From assembly GCF_938045465.1 (NCBI RefSeq), contig NZ_CALIBF010000043.1, positions 1 through 6,777 on the forward strand: DNA of 6,777 nt. The letters are read 5' to 3'. The DNA comes from an uncultured Campylobacter sp. GTDB lineage: Bacteria > Campylobacterota > Campylobacteria > Campylobacterales > Campylobacteraceae. The translations under genes were made by a program, and so were the position numbers. Position 1 is the first letter of the stretch. The number at the start of each line of letters is the position of its first letter. Under the pieces are notes generated by a model. That model searched no databases and was not told the DNA's origin. It worked only from the letters and a program-made list of their open reading frames with translations. Shown in pieces: positions 1 through 6,010 of the stretch.

Positions 1-28
1 CGCCTAGTACAAGAGCCGATTTTCCCAT
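1..28 (-). CDS. Start of a probable NAD(P)-binding protein, cut by the window edge
   Basis: Only the first nine codons are in the window, reading MGKSALVLG and then a codon beginning with G. The start is supported by an AGGGA ribosome binding site a few bases upstream of the ATG at 28-26. The run K-S-A-L-V-L-G resembles the first beta strand and the beginning of a glycine-rich loop in Rossmann-fold proteins, such as NAD(P)H-binding oxidoreductases that start with K-x-A-L-V-L-G-A-T-G. It lies 110 bases downstream of the SDR gene on the same strand. Nine residues cannot fix a family, so the existence of a gene start is fairly safe while the function is a guess. Confidence 0.55.
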
Positions 29-105
29 TTTCGTTCCCTGAATTTCTTTAAATTTTACCGCGTTGTGTGGTTAAATTTAACTCCGGCGCTACGTTATTCT
101 AAATT

Positions 106-130
106 TTACGCCTCGTCGCGCGACGCGTAA
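106..130 (-). terminator. Hairpin downstream of the SDR gene, possible terminator
   Basis: TTACGC at 106-111 pairs with GCGTAA at 125-130, and the interior CGTCGCGCGACG is itself a perfect palindrome, so a stable stem is expected in the minus-strand transcript. It begins 8 bases after the SDR stop codon. The bases after it on the minus strand (AAAATTTAG) give only a short U run, so it could be a weak terminator or a hairpin that stabilises the 3' end. Confidence 0.4.
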
Positions 131-138
131 TGCATAAT

Positions 139-897
139 TTAGCGTTTACCTGCATAGTCAAATCGCGGGGCTTGTAAGCTAAACTCGAAGCTGTTTCGAT
201 CCACCGCGCCTACGCACGCGTCGCTATCGTAAAGCGCGAGCAGGAATTCCGCCATCTCCTCGCTTGAATGATAGCGCTTAAAAGCCGCGTCGTAGTCGTA
301 GCCCGCGTCATCCGTCGCCACGGGACCGAACTCCGCCCTAGTCGCGGCGGGCGCTAGAACTTTGGCCTGCATTTTGGCCTCTTTATCCTGCGCCAGCTCT
401 CGGTGCAAGCCCTCCGTAAAGGCGCTTACGAAAAATTTGCTCGCGCAGTAGGTGACGGCGTTTGACACCATACTGTAGCCGCACGCAGAGGAGATATTGA
501 TGAGTTGGACGGGCTTGCGCTTGTAATCGCGCACGAAGAGGTGGCTTAGTAGCGTGAGCGAAATGACGTTGAGACGTAGCATCTGCGAGACTTTGGCGAG
601 ATCGCGCTCGCCGACCGCGCCGTAATCTCCAAAGCCCGCGTTGTTTATGAGCGCCTTTAGCTCGTAGCTTTTTAGCTCGTCCCAAAGTGCTAGGACGTTC
701 TCGCTATTCACAAGGTCGCAAATTTTAATCACGACATCTGGTTCAGGCGAAATTTTAGCGATCTCGCTCTTTAAGCTTTGCAGTAACTCCGCTCTGCGCG
801 CGATTAGGACCAAATTTTCTCCGCGCCCAGCAAACGCCTTCGCTGCGGCCGCTCCGATACCTGAACTTGCGCCGGTGATGACGATATATTTTTTCAT
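139..897 (-). CDS. Short-chain dehydrogenase/reductase (classical SDR)
   Basis: A 252-residue cytoplasmic oxidoreductase with the complete signature of a classical SDR. It has the cofactor motif TGASSGIG at residues 8-15, NNAG at 85-88, the structural Asn110, Ser136/Ser137 at the end of strand beta-5, and the catalytic Y-x-x-x-K as Tyr150 and Lys154. Arg34 and Arg35 after the second strand suggest NADP(H) rather than NAD(H), which is an inference. Its length is normal for the family. The ATG is preceded by AAGGATAG at a good distance, and Lys-rich MKKYIVITG is a typical N-terminus. It is 110 bases downstream of the flavin reductase-like gene on the same strand. The substrate cannot be read from the sequence; SDRs of this type reduce aldehydes, ketones or act on sugars and lipids. 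No catalytic residue is missing. Confidence 0.93.
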   Translation of the reverse strand: MKKYIVITGASSGIGAAAAKAFAGRGENLVLIARRAELLQSLKSEIAKISPEPDVVIKICDLVNSENVLALWDELKSYELKALINNAGFGDYGAVGERDLAKVSQMLRLNVISLTLLSHLFVRDYKRKPVQLINISSACGYSMVSNAVTYCASKFFVSAFTEGLHRELAQDKEAKMQAKVLAPAATRAEFGPVATDDAGYDYDAAFKRYHSSEEMAEFLLALYDSDACVGAVDRNSFEFSLQAPRFDYAGKR

Positions 898-946
898 TTT
901 CTATCCTTTTTTGAATTCTTCAGTTTGAAATTTTACTAAAACCCGC

Positions 947-960
947 CGCGTATTTACGCG
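947..960 (-). terminator. Short hairpin followed by a T run after the flavin reductase gene
   Basis: CGCGT and ACGCG (947-960) form a 5-bp stem with a 4-base loop on the minus strand. It is followed after GCGG by GTTTT, in the gap between the flavin reductase-like gene and the SDR gene. The stem is short and the T run is not directly adjacent, so this is a weak candidate. A TAAAAT box at 935-930 just after it could serve as a -10 for the SDR gene, but such words are very common in this genome. Confidence 0.3.
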
Positions 961-1007
961 TGTGCTCGTTTTAAATTTACAAATTTGCCAGCGTTTTGCG
1001 AGGCGGT

Positions 1008-1589
1008 TTATTCGTCGCTTATGGGCATGCGCTTGGTATCTACCGCTTTGCCGTCTAGATAGTACCGACCGCCGGCGACGTAGTGAAGCGTCTTTAGCTC
1101 GTCAGGGATCTTTTCAAACAGCCAGTGTCCGCCGTCAAATATCCGCTCGTCCGCATACGCCGCGACGACCTCGCCGATGAAAAGATCATAGCTCTGCTCG
1201 TTATGAGGCTCGGGGATACGCTTGCAAACGAGCCATGCGGCGCAGTCCGCGATCAGCGGTACGCGGGAGTCATCTTTATAAAAAATTTCCACGTTTTTCA
1301 TCTTGTCCGCATTATCAAAGCGCGAGTTGTTCTCGGCACCCAGCTCGCTAAGCGGCTCCGCCTGCGCTGCCGTGGGGATCTGCACGGCGAAATACCCGCT
1401 CTTTTCGATGAGCGTCCGCGTGTACGAGCCATTATGCGGCACGATGGTAACTTTGTCGTAGTCAAGCGCCTGCGCCCACGTTATCGCCATCGCGTTGACG
1501 TCGCCATCGTATTTGGCCGACACGAGCGTGGTCGCGCCCGGGTTTAGGATACGGTATGATTTTTGTAGATCTACTTTGATGATAGCCAT
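1008..1589 (-). CDS. Flavin reductase-like FMN-binding split-barrel protein
   Basis: A 193-residue protein of the flavin reductase / flavoredoxin (DIM6/NTAB) family. Recognisable parts are the N-terminal R-I-L-N-P-G-A-T-T-L-V-S strand at residues 13-24, the segment N-A-M-A-I-T-W-A at 32-39 that in this family lines the FMN site, K-S-G-Y-F-A-V-Q-I-P at 63-72, S-R-F-D near 89-92, the F-I-G-E-V-V strand at 137-142, and a C-terminal L-H-Y-V-A-G-G-R-Y-Y at 168-177. There is no signal peptide, so it should be cytoplasmic. Family members bind FMN and reduce free flavin with NAD(P)H or pass electrons to partner proteins; which of these applies here is unknown. The start is well supported by AAGGAGC seven bases before the ATG. 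It sits 175 bases after the lipoprotein gene and 110 bases before the SDR gene. Long open frames on the opposite strand are shadows of this gene. Confidence 0.85.
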   Translation of the reverse strand: MAIIKVDLQKSYRILNPGATTLVSAKYDGDVNAMAITWAQALDYDKVTIVPHNGSYTRTLIEKSGYFAVQIPTAAQAEPLSELGAENNSRFDNADKMKNVEIFYKDDSRVPLIADCAAWLVCKRIPEPHNEQSYDLFIGEVVAAYADERIFDGGHWLFEKIPDELKTLHYVAGGRYYLDGKAVDTKRMPISDE

Positions 1590-1743
1590 TTTTGCTCCTT
1601 TGATTAAATTTCATCGGCGGCAGATACCGCGAATAATCGAATCGGCTCGGTATTAATTTGCTCTAAATTTAAGGCTTAGCCTACTGAGCAGACCTAAGTC
1701 TTAGCGCGCTTGAATTAAATTTCTCCGCGGCGCGCGAAATTTG

Positions 1744-1765
1744 GCGGGTTTAAAATTCCACCCGC
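1744..1765 (-). terminator. Hairpin overlapping the lipoprotein stop codon, possible terminator
   Basis: GCGGGT (minus strand 1765-1760) pairs with ACCCGC (1749-1744) across a 10-base loop. The stem includes the last base of the TAG stop codon of the lipoprotein gene. The minus-strand tail CAAATTTCGC has only three U residues, so intrinsic termination would be weak. The rest of the 175-base gap down to the flavin reductase start holds no gene that I can see. Confidence 0.35.
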
Positions 1766-2241
1766 TATTTTCTGAGGATCTTATAGCTATTGCCGCTTTT
1801 TAGCAGCGAAATTTTGCCGTCCTTCGAGACATAGCCGCCTCCCTTAACTTTGCTTAAAATTTCGCTCTGCGGCAAGCTCGCCCAAAAAATTTCTACCCTG
1901 CTTTTATCCGCGGAAAATATCCCGTAGATCGCGAGCGTAGCGTTATCAGGGTCGTGCAGCCTCACGTCCGCGACGTCAAAGACCTGCACGCAACCATTCT
2001 TGATCTTTGAAAAGCTCTGCCCCGCAGCGACCAAGCAGCCGTGCTCATCCGTGCCGCCGCCTACCATCGGCCCCTGCACGGCGGGCACCTTGCAGACGCC
2101 CTCACTAGCGCCGCAGTCCGCAGCCGCGCTTTCGCCCCTCTTATCCATTGCGCTTATTTCCTCGCCTGGCTTTGTATCGTGCGCCGCGCAGCCGCACAAA
2201 AGCGCCGCCGCAAAGGCCGCGATTAAAATTTTACCTCTCAT
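1765..2241 (-). CDS. Small secreted lipoprotein with a DEHGC motif
   Basis: A 158-residue predicted lipoprotein. A short basic N-terminus (M-R-G-K) and a hydrophobic run lead to the lipobox L-C-G-C, so lipidation should occur at Cys18. After a polar linker with Cys43 and Cys50 comes G-G-T-D-E-H-G-C at 62-69, then A-A-G at 72-74 and a second cysteine at 84 (K-N-G-C-V-Q-V-F). I recall similar D-E-H-G-C...A-G...K...C arrangements in uncharacterised secreted proteins of several phyla; no function is established that I know of. The remaining part alternates short strands (residues about 88-158) and ends at K-I-L-R-K, suggesting a small beta-rich domain. Cys69 and Cys84 could form a disulfide. The gene starts 21 bases after the tannase-family gene with its own AAGGAG site, so the two are probably co-transcribed. 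Lipoprotein status is confident; role unknown. Confidence 0.85.
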   Translation of the reverse strand: MRGKILIAAFAAALLCGCAAHDTKPGEEISAMDKRGESAAADCGASEGVCKVPAVQGPMVGGGTDEHGCLVAAGQSFSKIKNGCVQVFDVADVRLHDPDNATLAIYGIFSADKSRVEIFWASLPQSEILSKVKGGGYVSKDGKISLLKSGNSYKILRK

Positions 2242-2262
2242 CTTTACTCCTTTAAATAAATT

Positions 2263-3846
2263 TTATCTGCACTCAAAGCTGCTCGCGCTATTTTCGTCGC
2301 CGCCTACGTAGGTAGCCACTTTTGGATACGCGCAGATAGGTAGCTGCTTGCCGGCGCGGCTCGTGCTTTTGCCTAGCAGGCTAGATGGAGCCGTTCCCTG
2401 CTCGCGCCACGCTTCAAGCGCGCTTAGCGGATCGACATCATCGATGCCGTTACCGCCGCCGCAGTGATTCATCCCAGGCAATGCAAAAAATCGCGCAAAT
2501 TCGTCCGCGTCCGCGTTCGTTTCCACTAGCTTTTTAAACCAATCGCGCTGATCCATCGCCGAAAATACGGGATCGGAAACGCCCGTTACGATGATGAGTT
2601 TACCGCCGTTAGCGCGGAAGCTATCTAGCTTGGTCGAAATCGCATCGTTTATCGCCGCGGTTTCGAATGTTCGTTCTACGTCCTTATCGAAATCAAATTT
2701 TATCAGATCAAACTCCGGTTGCGGCGGCGTCAAGAAATAATAATTCATCGAACCCTTTGAGAGCACGATATTTCTAGCATTTGGCTCTGCCGTTTGCGAG
2801 TCGCCAAGCTTCCACATGCGCCAGCCGGGCTGATTTACCCCCGCGTCGTAAAACCAGCCGCTGTAAATTTGCTCGCCCTTGCTGTTTTTTGCGCCGTCAA
2901 ATATCGCTTTTATTGCAGAAATTTTATCTTTGGGCAAATCAAGGCCGCTAGGATCAAATTTACAACGCTCCCAAGCGCTGATGATTCCGTCTTTTAGGCC
3001 GTCTAGTGCATCGCATTTATCTAAAACCGCCCTGCTTAGCTTATCCAGATCCTCCTGCGTAAGGGCGTTTGCAAAAATTTTCTCCCCCGCGGCGTTTTTA
3101 GGCGCGATATTCATAAGCTGCCGGTTATCCCACTGCTCCGCGATCGCCGCGCGCGAAAGCCTAAAACCCGGATTTGCCGCGATTACGCCGTCAAATTCCA
3201 GTGGATACCTCTGCGCCGCCATCAGAGCCGAGCGCCCGCCGTTTGAGCAGCCCATAAAATAGCTGTGCGCGGGCTCTTTTTTATACGCCTCGAAAACCAG
3301 CTGCTTTGAGACGCTCGCGACCTTGCCGATAGCCTGATACGCGTAATCCAGCCGCGCCTGTTGCTCGAGCCCAAACTCCGGCGTCGGCGTTGGATGACCA
3401 GAATCGGTCGCTACGACCGCGTAGCCCCTCATCAAAGCGGGCATTGCGGTGCTAGTGCGGATAGATACGGCGCCAAGAGCCGGTGCTACAAAGCCGTCCA
3501 AACCGCCTCCGCCCTGAAATAGCAGCTTGCCGTTCCAGTCGCCTGGCAAGCGCAGCTCAAATTTTATGCCGTAATGCTTGCCATCCGAGCCCGTGCGGGA
3601 GGCTATCTCGCCGTGAATTATGCAGTGCGGCGCGGCTTTTAGCGTCTTTTTGGCTCCGCCGGTTAGCGCAGACATCTTATCGGCGCCGATCTCACCGCTT
3701 TGATTCCAGATCGCTTCGTTAATCTTTGTATCGTAAATTTTTGCGCCCTTTAGCGCCGCGCAAGCCTGCTCGTCAAAATCGCTCGCAAGCGCTCCCTGTA
3801 AGCCCAGAGCAGCCGTAAAGATTGCAACTAAAATTTTATATTTCAT
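2263..3846 (-). CDS. Secreted tannase/feruloyl esterase-family alpha/beta hydrolase
   Basis: A 527-residue secreted hydrolase. Residues 1-21 (MKYKILVAIF...GALA) form a Sec signal peptide ending in A-L-A. The nucleophile motif G-C-S-N-G-G-R places the catalytic Ser at 201 next to Cys200; the acid is probably Asp415 in V-S-D-P; the base is His461 in M-N-H-C-G-G-G, next to Cys462. This is the CS-D-HC arrangement known in tannases and feruloyl esterases, where the two cysteines are bonded and hold Ser and His together. C-D-A-L-D-G-L-K-D-G-I at 278-288 resembles the calcium loop of the family, with Cys295 closing it. All eight cysteines of the mature protein (29, 75, 200, 278, 295, 462, 505, 526) could pair. 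The family cleaves gallate, ferulate or related aromatic esters and includes MHETase; the substrate here is unknown. An ATG ten codons upstream (3876) would spoil the signal peptide and lacks a ribosome binding site, so I prefer this start. Confidence 0.9.
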   Translation of the reverse strand: MKYKILVAIFTAALGLQGALASDFDEQACAALKGAKIYDTKINEAIWNQSGEIGADKMSALTGGAKKTLKAAPHCIIHGEIASRTGSDGKHYGIKFELRLPGDWNGKLLFQGGGGLDGFVAPALGAVSIRTSTAMPALMRGYAVVATDSGHPTPTPEFGLEQQARLDYAYQAIGKVASVSKQLVFEAYKKEPAHSYFMGCSNGGRSALMAAQRYPLEFDGVIAANPGFRLSRAAIAEQWDNRQLMNIAPKNAAGEKIFANALTQEDLDKLSRAVLDKCDALDGLKDGIISAWERCKFDPSGLDLPKDKISAIKAIFDGAKNSKGEQIYSGWFYDAGVNQPGWRMWKLGDSQTAEPNARNIVLSKGSMNYYFLTPPQPEFDLIKFDFDKDVERTFETAAINDAISTKLDSFRANGGKLIIVTGVSDPVFSAMDQRDWFKKLVETNADADEFARFFALPGMNHCGGGNGIDDVDPLSALEAWREQGTAPSSLLGKSTSRAGKQLPICAYPKVATYVGGDENSASSFECR

Positions 3847-3851
3847 TGCCG

Positions 3852-3857
3852 CTTCTT
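3852..3857 (-). promoter_or_regulatory. Weak ribosome binding site that supports the tannase-family start
   Basis: AAGAAG on the minus strand lies five bases before the ATG at 3846-3844. It is a weak match to AAGGAG, but the alternative ATG at 3876 has nothing comparable, being preceded by GTTAAAATT. Confidence 0.45.
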
Positions 3858-3877
3858 TTGAAATTTTATTAATCATA

Positions 3878-3886
3878 ATTTTAACA
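3878..3886 (-). promoter_or_regulatory. Extended -10 box for the tannase-family/lipoprotein pair
   Basis: The minus strand reads TGTTAAAAT at 3886-3878, a TGn extended -10 with TAAAAT. Transcription would begin near 3871, giving a leader of about 24 bases to the ATG at 3846 and starting after the alternative ATG at 3876. T- and A-rich tracts lie upstream, as in Campylobacter promoters, and there is no clear -35. TAAAAT words are common here, so this is moderate evidence. Confidence 0.45.
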
Positions 3887-4009
3887 TAAAAATTTATCGT
3901 GATTTTACTGCGTTTATAAAAAATGATGGAATTCCTAGCGGAGCCATGCGGAATTTCAAATTTTAATTAAAAGGACGAAGCGCTCGGACAATCCACAGGA
4001 TCAATCTGA

Positions 4010-4240
4010 CTAACCAGCCGCGCAATTTCGCAAATCGCAGCGGAATACTTCGATCGCCCAAAACCAAACCGTGTGCCCGAAAAATTCCGAAACAAACTCA
4101 TACCACGGAAGCTGAAAAAGCGGTGGTGTAAGTCCTAAAAGCGGCAGCGTGATGCAATGCACTGCGATATTTACGACGATACCGAACGCGACGCCCTGAA
4201 ATAGCGTGATTTTAGGAAATTTCTCGACAGCGAAGTGTGC
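4010..4240 (-). pseudogene. yagU: C-terminal remnant of a yagU-like (DUF1440) inner membrane protein
   Basis: In the 426-base gap upstream of the tannase-family gene, the minus strand holds a 76-codon open stretch ending in TAG (4012-4010). It contains E-K-F-P-K-I-T-L-F-Q-G, then P-L-L-G-L-T-P-P-L-F-Q-L-P-W-Y-E, then S-E-F-F-G-H-T-V-W-F-W-A-I-E and D-L-R-N. From memory, E. coli YagU (about 204 residues) has closely similar runs in the same order near its C-terminus, such as M-G-L-T-P-P-V-F-D-L-P-W-Y-E and S-E-I-F-G-H-L-V-W-F-W-S-I-E. No ATG exists in the stretch and two in-frame TAA codons come directly before it, so roughly the first 120 residues are lost. I did not find them elsewhere in the window. 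YagU is a membrane protein linked to acid resistance in E. coli. This copy should be non-functional. Confidence 0.8.
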
Positions 4241-4252
4241 TTAATTTTAAAT

Positions 4253-4269
4253 TCTGCTATTGTTGCAGA
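4253..4269 (-). terminator. Small hairpin just after the MFS gene
   Basis: TCTGC and GCAGA (minus strand 4269-4253) form a 5-bp stem with a 7-base loop, starting four bases after the MFS stop codon and followed by ATTTAAAATT. The stem is short and the U run poor, so it is only a weak terminator candidate. Confidence 0.3.
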
Positions 4270-4272
4270 GAA

Positions 4273-5424
4273 TTAAATTTCGCGCGTGCCCTTAAAGCTT
4301 GCACAGTAAAAAATCAGCAGCGCGGCGGCTAACGCAGCAAAGCCACAAAATATCCCTTGGTAGCTTAAATATTCAAGCGCCTTGCCACCTACGGCAGTAC
4401 CGATGCCGCCTCCGAAAAATATCGCCGTGCCTATGATCCCGGAGGATAGACCTTTGGCGGAGCCACAACGAAGTGCCGCGCTTGCTAGGACGGACTGCGC
4501 GCAAACATAGCCAAATCCCAGCAAAAACGTCCCTACATATGCGGTGGCAGCGAAGCAACTCGCCAAAAGGCACAGCGCCGAAGCGGACGCCAAAAAGCCG
4601 AGGGATAGAATTTCTTTTGGCGGCAACTTCTCTTTTAAATATCTGGCAGCGTTTCCCGCCAAAAAGCAAGCGACGCCGTAAAGCATAAGGCAGGCTCCGG
4701 CAAAATTTGAGTTCAAGCACAGTTTTTTAAGTAGATAAGCGCCTATGAATGAATACGCCCCAAGCACGATTACGCCGTTACATAAAGCCAAAAAATAGCT
4801 TCTCAAAAGCGCAGCATCGCCGCGCAAGCTGGCTAGGGATTTTACGAAGCTCTCGCCTCCGCTTTTCGGAGCGTCTTTGAAATTTAGCGTAAATAGTGAT
4901 ACGAAAGATACCGCAGACAGCGCAGAAAAGGCTAAAAATATCTCCCTCCAAGAAAATCTAGCCACCGCCCATCCACCTAAAGCCGCACTCAGCCCCTGCC
5001 CTAAAAATACCGAGCCTAGAAATATCGCTACGATTTTTTGTCTATCCTTATCGTCATATGCATCGCCTATAACGCCGAGGCAGACGGCGATTATACCCGC
5101 TGCCGCGCATCCCGTGCAAAAACGAAATAAAACAAGCCACGCTAGACTTTTTGCAGTGGAGCAAAGAAGCGTAAATATCGCCAAAAAGAGCATTAGCGAG
5201 ATTAAAATTTTACCTCTGCCGTAGCGATCGCTAAGATGTCCGTAAACCGGCTGAAGTAAGCCATAGGGGATCAGATATGCCGTCAAAACTGCGGAGGCGG
5301 CGCTTACCTGCACCCCAAACGTATCTGCGATGCTAGGTAGTAGTAGCGATGCGATCCAGTTATCTGCGGCAGAGATTATCCCTGAGACGATGATTAAGAG
5401 TAGTAGTCCTTTTTTGCAGTGCAT
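4273..5424 (-). CDS. MFS transporter, probable drug/metabolite exporter (DHA1-like)
   Basis: A 383-residue inner membrane protein with about twelve hydrophobic segments in two halves, split by a hydrophilic stretch near residues 182-205. Motif A between helices 2 and 3 reads G-H-L-S-D-R-Y-G-R-G-K at 62-72. Helix 4 carries R101 and G105 in F-R-F-C-T-G-C-A-A-A-G, matching motif B of proton antiporters. Helix 5 contains a degenerate motif C, G-S-V-F-L-G-Q-G-L-S-A-A-L-G-G at 137-151, typical of exporters but with the usual G-P replaced. An acidic residue, Asp21, lies in helix 1. Length and motifs fit 12-helix drug:H+ antiporters; the substrate cannot be told. The start ATG has TAGGA eight bases upstream and follows its own promoter. 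The gene appears monocistronic: a weak hairpin and a pseudogene follow it. Confident as an MFS protein, moderate as an exporter. Confidence 0.9.
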   Translation of the reverse strand: MHCKKGLLLLIIVSGIISAADNWIASLLLPSIADTFGVQVSAASAVLTAYLIPYGLLQPVYGHLSDRYGRGKILISLMLFLAIFTLLCSTAKSLAWLVLFRFCTGCAAAGIIAVCLGVIGDAYDDKDRQKIVAIFLGSVFLGQGLSAALGGWAVARFSWREIFLAFSALSAVSFVSLFTLNFKDAPKSGGESFVKSLASLRGDAALLRSYFLALCNGVIVLGAYSFIGAYLLKKLCLNSNFAGACLMLYGVACFLAGNAARYLKEKLPPKEILSLGFLASASALCLLASCFAATAYVGTFLLGFGYVCAQSVLASAALRCGSAKGLSSGIIGTAIFFGGGIGTAVGGKALEYLSYQGIFCGFAALAAALLIFYCASFKGTREI

Positions 5425-5455
5425 TTTAAATTCCTAAATTTACGTAATTTTAGCC

Positions 5456-5461
5456 ATTATA
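5456..5461 (-). promoter_or_regulatory. TATAAT -10 box for the MFS gene
   Basis: A perfect TATAAT on the minus strand (5461-5456) lies 31 bases before the MFS start codon, which predicts a leader of about 24 bases containing the TAGGA ribosome binding site. The upstream bases are T- and A-rich with no convincing -35, as usual for the main sigma factor of Campylobacter. Confidence 0.6.
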
Positions 5462-6010
5462 ACTCTTTTGCTAGAAAATTCGGAATTTTAGCGAACTCAG
5501 CAAATATGAGACGAAAGGAATGGATCGCGAATTCGCAGCGGTGTCGCAATGCTGCGGCAAGTATAGCGCAATGGTCGGCATACAATGATGCATCTACCTT
5601 GAAGGGGCGAAGGCAGGTAGTAACGTGAGCAGTGAGTGCATGACTAGCTTATATTTATAATCCACTTTTTTCGCGTATAAAGACCTATAAGAAATAACGC
5701 AAATTTAACAATGCCACGAAGCAGGGCTATAGCATAAGGCAAATAAGGAAAGCCCTAACTTGCAACGCGAACCCTACAATAAAATTCAAAAATTCTTTAA
5801 AATTCTACGCGGATTATGATGCCTAAAAATCAACTAAAATTTTAAGTACGCACATCCCCGTAGTGCACGCTTTTTAGCCGCGCAATCTCATCGTTTATAA
5901 CAAGCCGCGACGAACCGTTTGTATATAATCTTGTGCCGCTAGGTTAAATTTAATAGCAGCGGAATTTTGAAATTTTACGAATGCGGGGATTTCGACGAGC
6001 GCTTGAAATT
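5462..6010. other. Gene-free stretch between thiD and the MFS gene
   Basis: I see no gene with a credible start and ribosome binding site here on either strand. It holds two hairpins at 5534-5556 (CGCAGC/GCTGCG) and 5594-5620 (CTACCT/AGGTAG); plus-strand TATAAT words at 5656-5661 and 5924-5929 with no gene after them; an AT-rich patch with three AAAATTC-like repeats near 5780-5812; and a hairpin at 5936-5962 (CCGCT/AGCGG) after thiD without a U run. Two short open minus-strand frames lacking start codons (5644-5754 and 5842-5943) look protein-like and may be gene fossils, but I cannot name them. Confidence 0.55.

Noticed and set aside
1125..1547. Open plus-strand frame of 140 codons
   Set aside because: It lies entirely antisense to the flavin reductase-like gene, which has family motifs and a good ribosome binding site; the protein reading of this frame is basic and matches nothing I know.
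2879..3262. Open plus-strand frame of 127 codons
   Set aside because: It is antisense to the tannase-family gene and reflects the codon bias of that gene.
4877..5224. Open plus-strand frame of 115 codons
   Set aside because: It is antisense to the MFS gene; its proline/serine-rich reading is the usual shadow of membrane helices.
5419..5628. Plus-strand frame of 69 codons crossing the MFS start and promoter
   Set aside because: No ribosome binding site precedes its ATG, its first part covers the MFS promoter on the other strand, and the product resembles no known protein.
5495..5640. Minus-strand open stretch of about 48 codons rich in Cys and Arg
   Set aside because: It has no start codon, an unlikely composition and no recognisable motif.
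5723..5756. AGGGCT/AGCCCT inverted repeat considered as part of a tRNA or terminator
   Set aside because: The loop is 22 bases with no T-loop consensus, no anticodon arm and no T run, so it fits neither.
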